From: Bacillota bacterium
Lineage (GTDB): Bacteria > Bacillota > Clostridia > Lachnospirales > Lachnospiraceae
Assembly (NCBI GenBank): GCA_023436225.1
Contig: JAEZKA010000010.1
Span: forward strand, 1-64,000
Direction of reading: 5' to 3'
DNA length: 64,000 nucleotides
In this document: piece by piece, positions 7,374 through 17,387 of the stretch
How positions within the stretch are numbered: the first letter of the stretch is position 1
Layout: the number at the start of each line of letters is the position of its first letter
Made by a program: the position numbers and the translations under genes
Notes under the pieces: generated by a model
Database searches by the model: none
The model's input: only the letters and a program-made list of their open reading frames with translations
What the model was told of the DNA's origin: nothing

Positions 7374-9407
7374 TCACTTGATCTTACTCCTTAGTAACTT
7401 CGTCAGAACATCAAAACCTTCATGTATGGCCAAATTGTCATATACTATCCTCTCAATTATCAGCAGCTTTTTGATCGCTTCCTCCAACTCGCTCAACTGA
7501 TTAATCATGATGATATATTCTGATTTTGAAAGCCATTCATAGACACCCTCTACTTTATGATTATAGTTTGGTAAGACGATACATGGAGTTTTCGTAATTG
7601 CACAAAACACCATGCCATGTAAGCGATCCGTAATAACAAATTCAGCCCCTGCAATTTTTCGAACAAACTCTTCCACCACTTCTCTTCTGTCATACACACT
7701 AATATCTATAATTAATTGTGTATCATTAATACGAATTTCCGACGTATATCTCTGTACAATCTTCTCGATTAACTGTTTCTCCTCACCGGACATGATACCT
7801 TCTAAATCATTTCGTAAAAGAAGAATTACACCCTTCCGGTCCATTTTGAATCGATCGATATAATTTGAGAATAATACGATATCCGGTGTTAAAAGCACAT
7901 TGCAATCAAAGTATTGTTTTGCCAGCTCATAGGAATAACGTTCTCTTATGCATAAAGTCAAATTTTTGGTCTTTTTTATACTGCTTTGATCCTTTTCTAA
8001 TTCGACTTTTCCCACGTCGGAACAATCATAATGGATTGTTTGGGGAAAGATGATCTTCTCATTATTTCGGAATCTTTTCATAAGATCTCTTCGGATCTGT
8101 TCTGCCAGCATATAAAAGTTCCCAATATTACCTCCACCATGCATGAAGATGATATCTTTTCGTCTGATGATCAACGGTAGCAAACGATTAACGGCAAAAT
8201 ATCTTGAAGCGGCAATCTCGATAATCGCATAATCCGGCAATATCTTATGCAGATATTCAAGCTCTGAGATTGCGATATGATGATCTCCAAGATTCCAGAA
8301 ATCTTCACAACCAATTAAAAATAGGCGTTTTTTGGTAAATGGTTTTGTTTTATTATATTGAAAGGTCTCAGATATCTTTTTTACCTTGTTATTAATGTGA
8401 ATGACAAAAATTCCTGTCTTGTCAATTTTCCTGGAGGTAAAAATACATTGTATTAGGAATGCTATCCCCTGCGTCGTACCATAATACCTTATTAATGATA
8501 TAAACTTCGTAATAAGCTTTCTATTTTGTTCATATAACAGCTTTTTATCACTCAGGGAAGATAATGCGTCGCTATAATTATAGTAATTTAATTTACTTAA
8601 TTGTTCATTCATTAAGGCAAAATACAGAATCGAGAATTCCTTATCCATCTTTGAGTTATTATATAGGTTCGTTACCCTATCTCCCAAAAGCTTACACAAT
8701 TCATTGGCTTCAAAGAGCATTGGCTTTGTTGGTGACAGGGACCGGTCAGAACCATTTCGGATCCGATAGTAATACAGCACTTCCGGTACACAGGAAATCC
8801 TATTCACATGTAATACATAATTCAGAGAAAAAGCGAGATCCTCTGTTTGAATTAATCTATTATCCCAGAAGAATAAATTATTCTTTCGTATTAAATCCGC
8901 CTTAAACAGCCTGTTTCCAACTTCCCACCCTGATTTGTATTGCTGAAGATTTTTTATAATATACGCCATTCTGTTATGATCCCCCAGCTCCTCTATAACT
9001 GGCTTTAATCTAACTGGGGACAATAGGTTATCAAATTCATCTATTTTGTTATAGCTAAATAGAACCAGATCCGCTGAGGTTGCTACTGCATTTTCTACGG
9101 CAACCTCAATTAAGGTGTTAGCCACATAGTCATCGCCACTAAGAATATAAACATAATCACCCGTTACAACGCTTAGTCCAATATTTTTCGCATCGGTGGG
9201 GCCTCCATTCACCTTATGTATTACTTTTATCCTGGAATCAATCCTAGCATAATCATCGCATATCTGGGGGCAGTTATCTGTTGAACCATCATCCACCAAG
9301 ATGATCTCCAAATTATGATAGGTCTGCGCCATTATCGACTCTATGCACCGGCGAATTTGTTTTTCCACGTTATAGATAGGAATAATTACACTTACTATTT
9401 TGTTCAT
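7374..9407 (-). CDS. GT2 glycosyltransferase fused to polysaccharide pyruvyl transferase, copy 2
   Basis: A 677-residue paralog of the preceding entry with the same two-domain layout. The GT2 part shows VSVIIPIYNVEKQIRRC, IILVDDGSTDNC and ILSGDDYV. The C-terminal pyruvyl-transferase-like part keeps the fuller motif EDFWNLGDHHIAISE, then HGGGNIGNF, IFPQTIHYDC and TDRLHGMVFC. The start at 9407 follows AGGAG. The tandem arrangement and even spread of differences suggest an old duplication. Both probably modify neighbouring positions of one EPS repeat unit (inference). Confidence 0.82.
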   Translation of the reverse strand: MNKIVSVIIPIYNVEKQIRRCIESIMAQTYHNLEIILVDDGSTDNCPQICDDYARIDSRIKVIHKVNGGPTDAKNIGLSVVTGDYVYILSGDDYVANTLIEVAVENAVATSADLVLFSYNKIDEFDNLLSPVRLKPVIEELGDHNRMAYIIKNLQQYKSGWEVGNRLFKADLIRKNNLFFWDNRLIQTEDLAFSLNYVLHVNRISCVPEVLYYYRIRNGSDRSLSPTKPMLFEANELCKLLGDRVTNLYNNSKMDKEFSILYFALMNEQLSKLNYYNYSDALSSLSDKKLLYEQNRKLITKFISLIRYYGTTQGIAFLIQCIFTSRKIDKTGIFVIHINNKVKKISETFQYNKTKPFTKKRLFLIGCEDFWNLGDHHIAISELEYLHKILPDYAIIEIAASRYFAVNRLLPLIIRRKDIIFMHGGGNIGNFYMLAEQIRRDLMKRFRNNEKIIFPQTIHYDCSDVGKVELEKDQSSIKKTKNLTLCIRERYSYELAKQYFDCNVLLTPDIVLFSNYIDRFKMDRKGVILLLRNDLEGIMSGEEKQLIEKIVQRYTSEIRINDTQLIIDISVYDRREVVEEFVRKIAGAEFVITDRLHGMVFCAITKTPCIVLPNYNHKVEGVYEWLSKSEYIIMINQLSELEEAIKKLLIIERIVYDNLAIHEGFDVLTKLLRSKIK

Positions 9408-9442
9408 AGGCTAACTCCTACTGATAATTATTTCGTACTACC

Positions 9443-10984
9443 CTAATTATAAGCTTTCTTAAGAATTTTATTTTTAACTTTTGATATAATATGTTCATTG
9501 ATGTATGCGAATTCATTGCTCCGAAAGAATAATGCGACTATCATTACGTTTGGCACAATGAGACATATCACCAACTTTACTATTAGATTAAATACGGAGA
9601 CCGTATTAATTACTTGACTTATTAAATAGGTACTAATACAGCCGATTATTGCAATTATCCAATATAAGGCTTGTCTTTTAAAATATAAAATCGGAGATTT
9701 TTTAAAATAATTCTTAAAAAGTATCAATGGTTCATACCACATGTTTGTTAACATTCTAGCAATTGCTGTGGCTAATAATATTCCGAATAGTCCATATATT
9801 TTACCTAATATAATCGATAGCACCAGATTAATGAATGCAGTAATCAGGAAGACATATTTGGTCTGTCGAAACATTCCTGTGGTATCTCGATAGATAGAAA
9901 CCGTAGTAATTGTACCTGGCATGAAAAAATTAAGAACAATGACGATAACAGTCAGCATGCCAAAGACAAACTCTTTTCCAACCCACAAGGTTATAAAATC
10001 ATTAAATAGAACTAAAAAACAAACGGAACAAAAAGACATAATCCAAAATACTACAAAATTCAACACCTTAAATATTTCATACTTTCTCTCGTTATCTTCG
10101 GAGGCATTTAAGCTTCCGACACTTGAGGTCACAGAATTAAAAATAATATCGGTGAAGCTATAGATGGCTATAATTACGGTCATATAATTCGAGTAGTAGC
10201 CTACATATACCGTACCGACAAGCACGGATATAATAAAGTTATCCGTATTGTTTAATAGAACTCCACCTAACTTGTATAAAAACATTGATTTCACATTTTC
10301 AAATATACTTTTTTTAGTTGCCGGGTCAAGCTGTCTTGTCCCACAAATATACGGATATAATTTTTTCGCCTTATTTGATTGAAACCAATTAACCAATAAT
10401 GTTCTGAGTATAAATACGATCAGGTATAACATGAAATTCTTAAACACGATTAATACAATTATTTGTGCTATCGTTTGAAGAATTGATCCAATCAGTGAAT
10501 ACACTGTAATAAGATAACTTTTTTGATCCGCTGTTATAATCGTAAATTTATATGACATTAAATAAGAAATTACAATATTGGCAACATACAGCAAATAATA
10601 CATCGGTAAATAAGGTATCTCCGTATTTAGATTCACCACGTATGGCAGCAAGGGAAGCATCCCTATCCCAATCGCTGCGACAATAAAGGCAAGTCTGTGA
10701 TAAATCTTTCTATAATATGTCATTAGCGCTACAACCATATCCGTATCATTTTCAGCCAGAGGCTTATACATACTATAGACAATTGCGGTCCCAAAGCCCA
10801 GATCCGCCAAGGATAATACCATAAGAATATTATAGAACATTGCATTAATTCCCAGATATTCAATTCCTAACGAATGGATGAATATGGTTCGTCCAATCAG
10901 CTGCAATATCATAGAAATAACTTGGCTTACAGAGCCCGCTAAAATATTCAGCGTTACATATTGTTTTCTTGTCTTTCTCTCCAA
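9443..10984 (-). CDS. Wzx-type polysaccharide flippase
   Basis: A 513-residue integral membrane protein with about 12-14 hydrophobic helices and the MATE/oligosaccharide-flippase pattern near the N-terminus (GRTIFIHSLGIEYLGINAMF). It would move the undecaprenyl-linked repeat unit across the membrane before polymerisation by the Wzy-like protein at 15274. The start is a TTG with AAGGAG eight bases upstream. Confidence in the family is good; the substrate cannot be inferred. Confidence 0.87.
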   Translation of the reverse strand: MERKTRKQYVTLNILAGSVSQVISMILQLIGRTIFIHSLGIEYLGINAMFYNILMVLSLADLGFGTAIVYSMYKPLAENDTDMVVALMTYYRKIYHRLAFIVAAIGIGMLPLLPYVVNLNTEIPYLPMYYLLYVANIVISYLMSYKFTIITADQKSYLITVYSLIGSILQTIAQIIVLIVFKNFMLYLIVFILRTLLVNWFQSNKAKKLYPYICGTRQLDPATKKSIFENVKSMFLYKLGGVLLNNTDNFIISVLVGTVYVGYYSNYMTVIIAIYSFTDIIFNSVTSSVGSLNASEDNERKYEIFKVLNFVVFWIMSFCSVCFLVLFNDFITLWVGKEFVFGMLTVIVIVLNFFMPGTITTVSIYRDTTGMFRQTKYVFLITAFINLVLSIILGKIYGLFGILLATAIARMLTNMWYEPLILFKNYFKKSPILYFKRQALYWIIAIIGCISTYLISQVINTVSVFNLIVKLVICLIVPNVMIVALFFRSNEFAYINEHIISKVKNKILKKAYN

Positions 10985-11066
10985 TGGTTAAGCTCCTTGT
11001 CATATGGAATGATCCAAAGCAGTGAGGAAATCCTCCAATTATCAAACCTGCTCTGGATTGTTACAT

Positions 11067-12299
11067 TTATTTCGTATAAATCTTTTTTGCTTTAAGGATG
11101 AAACGATATAGGATTCTTTTCTGATAGGACATCTCTTTCTTTATATTCATTTTGTAATACCATCTTAGGGCTGGATTAACTTGATCTATGGTGTGATTTT
11201 GACGCAATTCATCTTGAATAATTTGATAAAGTACCCTGCAAGATGGATGCGAAAACTGTATTTCCATTCTAAAAACCTTCATCATATCGGTCAATTCCTC
11301 ATCCCTATAGTGGAAGCCATAATCACGTGGATCATTTTTCCCCGCCAATAAGCATAATATGGTAAGATGACATTTTTCACAGTGACAACAATTGGATCCG
11401 CCCTCTGACTCCCAGCATACTCTTAACTGCAGTGGATTATCTGTTCTTTTTACAAAGTCACAGATGCGATTCACTTTATCCTGACGACTATACTCAAAGC
11501 CATCATGAACCACTTGGCTACCACAAAACTTAACAAAATTATCAATGGAGGGATCCGATGCGCATGTTGATCGATCTTCTTTAGTAAAAGAGGAAGCGAT
11601 GTAGATCGTCTCTAACTTATATTGATATGCAAAGGGAGCTGCATGACCAATGACCCCAATTCCATGCTGAAACCCATACCACCAGTTATTTCCTGTCAAT
11701 TTCATCACATATTCGCTTAGTGCTGCTTCGTTTAAGAATCTGCGGAAGGAGGTTTTAATGGAGACATAATCCAGCTTGTTGTCAAATGCTACACTTTCTA
11801 TATAATGATCCACCTGCTTCCAGCCAGCTTGATCTTCAAATGAAATATCTGCTCCCCATAGAGTGACTAATATCGGGTTTTCATCAATATGTGAAATCAA
11901 TGTATTAAAAGCATCTACCCCACCACTAAAGAAGGTTGCTGCTTTATTTGAGTCCTGTTGTCCATTATCCGATACTTTCGAAGGAATAATTCTCCCTTTG
12001 AACGATAATTCTGGATACATATCAATAAAACCCTGCTTAAATACTTCTATACTTTCGAAGAAGTCCTTATCGATGTCATCTAGCATTACTTCTCCGTCAA
12101 ATATCCATATCACCGGTAAGATATTACAAAGGAATGGAATGACTGCTACACTTTGGGGAACTGTGTCAATCTCCTTTGAATACTCGGCACAAAATGTGTT
12201 CGTAGCTTTAAAATACTTCTCCCATTCTCCGCTAACGGTATAAGAACATTCCAGACGATTCGCTAATACCCTGACATCCTTAATTACTATCCTATTCAT
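11067..12299 (-). CDS. PP-loop ATPase-like protein of EPS locus, copy 1
   Basis: I do not recognise a named family, but the features are clear. A PP-loop, FFSGGVDAF, as in QueC, asparagine synthetase and other adenylating enzymes, lies about a third of the way in. A C-terminal CCHCEKC cluster could bind zinc, as in QueC. Conserved blocks GNNWWYGFQHGIG and TCASDPSIDNFVKF are shared with the next gene. The start is placed at 12299 because the paralog begins at the same residue (MNSIVIEDV); a frame from 12425 adds 42 unsupported residues. It may amidate or otherwise modify a sugar or acid of the polysaccharide (inference). Confidence 0.7.
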   Translation of the reverse strand: MNRIVIKDVRVLANRLECSYTVSGEWEKYFKATNTFCAEYSKEIDTVPQSVAVIPFLCNILPVIWIFDGEVMLDDIDKDFFESIEVFKQGFIDMYPELSFKGRIIPSKVSDNGQQDSNKAATFFSGGVDAFNTLISHIDENPILVTLWGADISFEDQAGWKQVDHYIESVAFDNKLDYVSIKTSFRRFLNEAALSEYVMKLTGNNWWYGFQHGIGVIGHAAPFAYQYKLETIYIASSFTKEDRSTCASDPSIDNFVKFCGSQVVHDGFEYSRQDKVNRICDFVKRTDNPLQLRVCWESEGGSNCCHCEKCHLTILCLLAGKNDPRDYGFHYRDEELTDMMKVFRMEIQFSHPSCRVLYQIIQDELRQNHTIDQVNPALRWYYKMNIKKEMSYQKRILYRFILKAKKIYTK

Positions 12300-12430
12300 C
12301 TCTAGTATCATCCTTTCATTCCCACCCTCGAATAATCCTATCCTATTAAACTGTTCTAGAAAGAATAAATTCCGCTTCGTTGAAATCCTTCTTCCCAATA
12401 TCGAAGCAAGGTTACTTTTGCGCACCTGTT

Positions 12431-13681
12431 TTAATAGAATGGAGTAATTATTTTCTTACCTATTTTTTTACCCTTTCGTATACAACGATATAGTACTCTT
12501 TTCATAATGGATAACTCTTTCATTAAATCAGCTTTGTAAAACCACCTTAAGCTTTGATTTATTTCATTTATTTTGTAGTTTTCTCGCATTAAATTTTGTA
12601 TGCTTTTATATACTGCATAATAAGTGCTATCCTGAAAATGTAACTTCATTTCAAAATCCTTCATCATATCAGCAAACTCATCGTCCCTATAGTGAAATCC
12701 ATACTCCCGTGGGTCATTTTTTCCGGCTATCAAACATAATATGGTACGATAACATTTTTCGCAGTGGCAGCAGTTTGAACCACCCTCTGACTCCCAGCAT
12801 ACTCTTAATTGTATTGGGGTTTTGGTTCTTTCCACATACTCACTGATGCGAACCGTCTTTTCCGGACGACTATATTCATATCCATCATGGATAACCTGGC
12901 AACCAAAAAATTTAACAAAGTTATCAATTGTAGGATCGGATGCACAAGTCGTATTATCCTCAGCTGTTAATGATGATGCTATGTATACTGTCTTTATGTT
13001 ATATTGGTATGCTAAGGGGGCAATGTGACCTATGATTCCTATTCCATGTTGATATCCATACCACCAGTTATCCCTTGTTAGCTTGAAAACATAGCTACTT
13101 AGTGTCCCTTCGTCTAAAAATCTTCGAAAGGATGTTTTAATTGGCGCATAATCCAGGTTATTTTGATCCGCTATCCTTCTTATATGACTATCAACCAGAC
13201 TCCATCCCTCTTGATCTTCAAAGGTGATATCCGCTCCCCATAAGGTTACTAGGACTGGATTTTCGTCGATATGGGAAATCAGCGTATGGTAAGCATCTAC
13301 CCCACCACTAAAGAAAACAGCCGTATTATTTAAATTCTCCTGTCTATTTTCCGTTAATTTCTTAGAAATAATTCTTCCTTTGAAGGACACATTGGGATAC
13401 ATATTTACATATCCTTGCTTAACAGCATCAATACATTCAAAAAAATCTTTATCGATATCCTCTAAAACTACTTCTGAATCAAAGATCCACACCAGAGGTA
13501 ATACATTACATAGAAAAGGAATGACTGCTATGCTTTTTGGAACCCCATCCATTTCTTTCTCGTATTCGATAAAAAAAGTATTAGTTTCCTTAAAATATCT
13601 TTTCCATTCACCGTAAACGGTGTAAATACATTCTATTCGTTTATCAATTATCGTTACATCCTCAATTACTATGCTATTCAT
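12431..13681 (-). CDS. PP-loop ATPase-like protein of EPS locus, copy 2
   Basis: A 416-residue paralog of the previous gene, with the PP-loop SGGVDAY at residues 125-131 and a CCHCEKC cluster at about 304-310. The N-terminal 110 residues form a separate domain with no motif that I recognise. The start follows GGAGG. PP-loop enzymes activate a carboxyl, carbonyl or thiocarboxyl group with ATP, releasing pyrophosphate. Neighbouring glycosyltransferases and flippase imply a role in preparing or decorating an EPS building block. Sequence identity between the two copies is high across the PP-loop and zinc regions and lower at the C-terminus. Confidence 0.7.
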   Translation of the reverse strand: MNSIVIEDVTIIDKRIECIYTVYGEWKRYFKETNTFFIEYEKEMDGVPKSIAVIPFLCNVLPLVWIFDSEVVLEDIDKDFFECIDAVKQGYVNMYPNVSFKGRIISKKLTENRQENLNNTAVFFSGGVDAYHTLISHIDENPVLVTLWGADITFEDQEGWSLVDSHIRRIADQNNLDYAPIKTSFRRFLDEGTLSSYVFKLTRDNWWYGYQHGIGIIGHIAPLAYQYNIKTVYIASSLTAEDNTTCASDPTIDNFVKFFGCQVIHDGYEYSRPEKTVRISEYVERTKTPIQLRVCWESEGGSNCCHCEKCYRTILCLIAGKNDPREYGFHYRDDEFADMMKDFEMKLHFQDSTYYAVYKSIQNLMRENYKINEINQSLRWFYKADLMKELSIMKRVLYRCIRKGKKIGKKIITPFY

Positions 13682-13707
13682 TAGTACCTCCAGTGTAGCG
13701 TTTCGTA

Positions 13708-15240
13708 TTATTTACAAATCACCTTGCATGCTGCTGTTAATCCATTGGCAGTAGTAGCTGAAATAATACAGGTTCCAGCTTTTTTCATGCGTACATATCC
13801 TCCATATACTGTTGCAATGCTCGGATCGGATGATGTCCAGGTAACCGTTCTATCCTGTGCAGCCAAAGGGATCAAATGTACATTAACCTTCTTAATATCA
13901 CCAATCCTACCTTCTAATTCTTCTATATCGAATGTGATTGATTTAGGATCCGTCACAGGAATACCCTCCAAGGCGGTTACTCGTACATAATCAACCATCA
14001 TTTTCATTTCTGATATGCTTGGATCCGGTGTCCCTCCTGCCGCTCCCACCGCAAGATTTAATAAGAGATAAAAGGGCTCCTTCAATCCATCGTCTGTTAT
14101 TTCATGCGAATAGTATAATATGTCATCACAGAAAAACTTAATCGTAGTATCACTTTTCTCAATCGCATAGGTATGAAACTGGGTTATATCAATATCATGC
14201 GATTTGGCAGCGTACTGGCTTAATGCTGTGGAACTAGAGGATGCCTTAATAAATACACCTCCTTGGACTTTCGTAACTTTACCAAAGGTTTCAATAATAT
14301 CAATCTCTCTTGCCTCCGGCCACGAATCTCCTCGGGTCCTTTGGCTGTTGTAGTCAACCTCATAATCAGCACCCAGCATCCAAAATGCCGGAAAAGCTCC
14401 ACTTTCATAGGGTAGCTTAATACGTGCCTCAATTCTTGCATTGCCAATTTCTAATTTATTATTTGTATGAATGCTAGCTGAAGTCCATGATCCATTCCTA
14501 TCCTTAATTGCTTTAATTACCAGGTACCCGTCCTGTATCGATAAATTATCAATGCTATCAGTATAATTTTGTAATTCAAAGTTACGTACATACCCATATT
14601 CATAATCCCATTTATTAAGATCAAGAGCCGATGAATTAAAGTCATCCTCCCATATAATATTGGTTTGCTGCTCCGCTACCTTTATGGTAGCAAGCAGAAT
14701 AATGATCGATTTATCCGGCGTAGTTATCGTACAGGTAACTTTCGCTTCTCCATTACCAACCGCAGTCACGAACCCATTTTTAGAGTTGACTCCAATCACT
14801 TCTTCATTCGAGGAAATCCATTTATATTTTGAGTTTTCAATTTTTCTTGCTATATTAATATCAAATTGCTCTCCAGCCTTTAATTCCAATTTTGTTTTCT
14901 TTAGCTGTGGGCCAGAAGCATCAACTCCTACCATTACTTTACAGGTAAGCTTTATATTCACCCCACCCGTACCTGTTATAATACAGCTTACGAATGCTTC
15001 TCCATCATTCACAGCATTTATTTTCCCATTCTTACGATTTACTTCTACAATACTATTATTAGAGGTTGTCCAATGATAAGTGAAGCCAGGCCTTTTACCA
15101 TTAATATTAATGTCATACTCCGTTGATTTCTCCATCTGAATCGTATTCGCTGTAAGTGATAATGAATTACCATATACATAACCTTGGAATAACCTGATTA
15201 CGATTATCGCAAATAGAAAAGTAAAATATACATGCCTCAT
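13708..15240 (-). CDS. Secreted GH16 glycanase with three Ig-like (Big_2) domains
   Basis: A 510-residue exported protein. A signal peptide or anchor occupies about residues 1-24. Two bacterial Ig-like group 2 domains follow (motifs such as WTTSNNSIVEVNRKNGKINA and SSNEEVIGVNSKNGFVTAVG), then a GH16 catalytic domain. The GH16 core has the catalytic EIDIIE motif and upstream AFWMLGAD. A third Big_2 domain ends the protein (WTSSDPSIATVYGGYV). GH16 enzymes cut beta-1,3/1,4-glucans or galactans. In an EPS locus, as with ExoK/ExsH, such a glycanase could trim the polymer or set its length. The start follows TGGAGG. Confidence 0.88.
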   Translation of the reverse strand: MRHVYFTFLFAIIVIRLFQGYVYGNSLSLTANTIQMEKSTEYDININGKRPGFTYHWTTSNNSIVEVNRKNGKINAVNDGEAFVSCIITGTGGVNIKLTCKVMVGVDASGPQLKKTKLELKAGEQFDINIARKIENSKYKWISSNEEVIGVNSKNGFVTAVGNGEAKVTCTITTPDKSIIILLATIKVAEQQTNIIWEDDFNSSALDLNKWDYEYGYVRNFELQNYTDSIDNLSIQDGYLVIKAIKDRNGSWTSASIHTNNKLEIGNARIEARIKLPYESGAFPAFWMLGADYEVDYNSQRTRGDSWPEAREIDIIETFGKVTKVQGGVFIKASSSSTALSQYAAKSHDIDITQFHTYAIEKSDTTIKFFCDDILYYSHEITDDGLKEPFYLLLNLAVGAAGGTPDPSISEMKMMVDYVRVTALEGIPVTDPKSITFDIEELEGRIGDIKKVNVHLIPLAAQDRTVTWTSSDPSIATVYGGYVRMKKAGTCIISATTANGLTAACKVICK

Positions 15241-15273
15241 AATTCACCTCCATAATTCCCTCATACGATAGAC

Positions 15274-16443
15274 CTATCGATTAGAATAATATTTGATACT
15301 AAATATCCCATCATCCCGGTATTGCATAACCGCAGAAGCTTGATTAGAATCACTCTCTCGATTGAATTCGTCAATGGATAAAAATACTACAAACCAACCA
15401 AGAAATCCATTGATTACAGTTGATGTAAACATTATCATAAAAATAAAAACCATTAGTACCAGTGAATATATGTTTTTCTTCGCTATATTAAAATAAGCGT
15501 TCACTAATACGATTAATCCAATAAAGGATGTCTCAATCAAAATTCGTATGATATCACAATGTAATATATTAATATAAGCACCTTTGCTATCTAAGTAATA
15601 TTTTATACTTCCCAGTCCGTAATTCGTAATATCAGCTGTGATCACTTCTCGTAACTGGTCAAACCTGCCCATAGTAAATTGACCAAAATCAACCTTGAAG
15701 GTTGCTAAAAACCAGGATGCAAATTGATCCGTCAATATGGCATAAAGAAACAGTGGCGAGCTAATGAATATTACTTTCACGATAGTTTCCATATAAAAAC
15801 CGACTACCTTTTTTCGAATTAACCATCCTAGTAATAGTACAAGAACTGCAAACACAACATGCAATCGCTTGTAAGATAAGATACCGAAAAACAATGAGAT
15901 TAAGCACCTTACCTTTTTGTTTTTTACATAATAATAATAAAATAGCAGGGTATAAATATGGGCTGTTACTGATTCATAGGGAGAGAAGGAATTAACAAAG
16001 GAAATCCTTTTTATATGCTCCATATTTAAGATGCCAGCAAATTTATAGAAAAATAGAACGACATGTCCAATCAAAAGAGTGTCAAAATAAAATTCCCTAT
16101 TTTTATTTTCATCTACATTTACAATGATGAATACCATTAGATATGGTACGATCAAATAAAACATATCCCACATCAATAAAAACTTCATACCATTTATCAT
16201 GGTATAGATTAATGTAATAACTCCCAAAATGACCGGTACTGACATGATATTTATAAAATCATCGATATTATGTATTGTTTTATTTGAATCACGAATTAGA
16301 ATGATCGTACCAATCACGATTACAAGGAACATGAACACATACTTAAAGTCATCATTGATATTATCTCGCATATCTCCAATAATCCAAGCTATAACAAAGA
16401 GCAAATATGAAATTCTTATCCATCTGTAATCGATTGTTATCAT
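15274..16443 (-). CDS. Wzy-like EPS polymerase
   Basis: A 389-residue protein with about ten to eleven predicted hydrophobic helices and little else, consistent with O-antigen/EPS polymerases, which are recognised by topology and locus more than by sequence. It overlaps the upstream glycosyltransferase by four bases (ATGA), so translation is probably coupled. It would join flipped repeat units on the outer face of the membrane. Confidence 0.72.
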   Translation of the reverse strand: MITIDYRWIRISYLLFVIAWIIGDMRDNINDDFKYVFMFLVIVIGTIILIRDSNKTIHNIDDFINIMSVPVILGVITLIYTMINGMKFLLMWDMFYLIVPYLMVFIIVNVDENKNREFYFDTLLIGHVVLFFYKFAGILNMEHIKRISFVNSFSPYESVTAHIYTLLFYYYYVKNKKVRCLISLFFGILSYKRLHVVFAVLVLLLGWLIRKKVVGFYMETIVKVIFISSPLFLYAILTDQFASWFLATFKVDFGQFTMGRFDQLREVITADITNYGLGSIKYYLDSKGAYINILHCDIIRILIETSFIGLIVLVNAYFNIAKKNIYSLVLMVFIFMIMFTSTVINGFLGWFVVFLSIDEFNRESDSNQASAVMQYRDDGIFSIKYYSNR

Positions 16444-17348
16444 ACACTATCCTGCTTTTCTAAAATATTTCCAGCTATCAATGTAATAATATCATCATCA
16501 ACACTGGGATCAATTTTTCTCGCGTAAAACATATTTGAACTGGTTAATATGTCATAATCCTCTTTTCTCCAGGTATATGGCTTCCCTCTGGACCAATCAA
16601 TTAATCTCATATTAATATTTTCTTCCAGATGCTTTGGTAGCCGTAGATTTTCTCTAAAGCTTGAATTGATTAAAATCGTCTGCAGAAATATCTCATCCCC
16701 GCTTAAACTATATTGAAAGGTTTTATAAATCCATTTCTCCTGCTGTAGTACATATTTTGCAAAATCATGGGTGATGCTAAACCAATTCGTCCCCTTCTGG
16801 AATTCTATATTGACCTCTTTCAGCCTGTTGATTTTAAGGAGCTTCTGAATGGATAATAAAGCTTTATCTATGACATAAAGTCCCACTAAAAGGATGTTTT
16901 TTCGATTTCTTCCATATACATCTTGAAAGAAATAGTAATATTTAATGCGATCCAAATATTGGGAAGCAATTTGGCGCTCATCGAACGCCACAAATTCGAT
17001 TCCTTTATTGTGATCAAAAAACTGATGGATCTCATTTTGTGTTTTTATTACCAAATCGCTTCCCGATAATAGATGGTAGTAATCGTATACTCCTCTGTCG
17101 GTCGCTTCTTTTAGCAAATCCATTTCACATATTATCCCACTGAATGCTGCCCATTTAACGTTGCGCTGTTTTATATAATAAACTGATGAAAATTTCATTG
17201 CTTTTTTCAGCAAATCAAAATCAGTAAAGTTCGCTTTTTTATCTATATGGATGAAGATGTCATTTCGAGTATCATCCAGAGATTTTATTAATTTTTTCAA
17301 ATAATCAAAATTGTTATGTGCCATAATCAGATACGCATGTCTTCCCAT
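16440..17348 (-). CDS. Core-2/I-branching-type glycosyltransferase (GT14)
   Basis: A 302-residue protein starting GRHAYLIMAHNNFDYLKKL, with IFIHIDKKANF, YYHLLSGSDLVI and GTNWFSITHDFAKYVL. These are the signatures of the beta-1,6-N-acetylglucosaminyltransferase (branch) family, GT14, found in bacterial EPS loci. It would add a branching sugar. GGAG lies just upstream of the start at 17348. The C-terminus overlaps the polymerase gene. Confidence 0.85.
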   Translation of the reverse strand: MGRHAYLIMAHNNFDYLKKLIKSLDDTRNDIFIHIDKKANFTDFDLLKKAMKFSSVYYIKQRNVKWAAFSGIICEMDLLKEATDRGVYDYYHLLSGSDLVIKTQNEIHQFFDHNKGIEFVAFDERQIASQYLDRIKYYYFFQDVYGRNRKNILLVGLYVIDKALLSIQKLLKINRLKEVNIEFQKGTNWFSITHDFAKYVLQQEKWIYKTFQYSLSGDEIFLQTILINSSFRENLRLPKHLEENINMRLIDWSRGKPYTWRKEDYDILTSSNMFYARKIDPSVDDDIITLIAGNILEKQDSV

Positions 17349-17387
17349 ATAGATCTCCTTCCGTCCAATGTACCAATCCTATTCGAC

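Noticed and set aside
12300..12425. N-terminal extension of the first PP-loop protein
   Set aside because: The paralogue starts at the equivalent of 12299, and the extra residues look like an unrelated basic stretch without a ribosome binding site.
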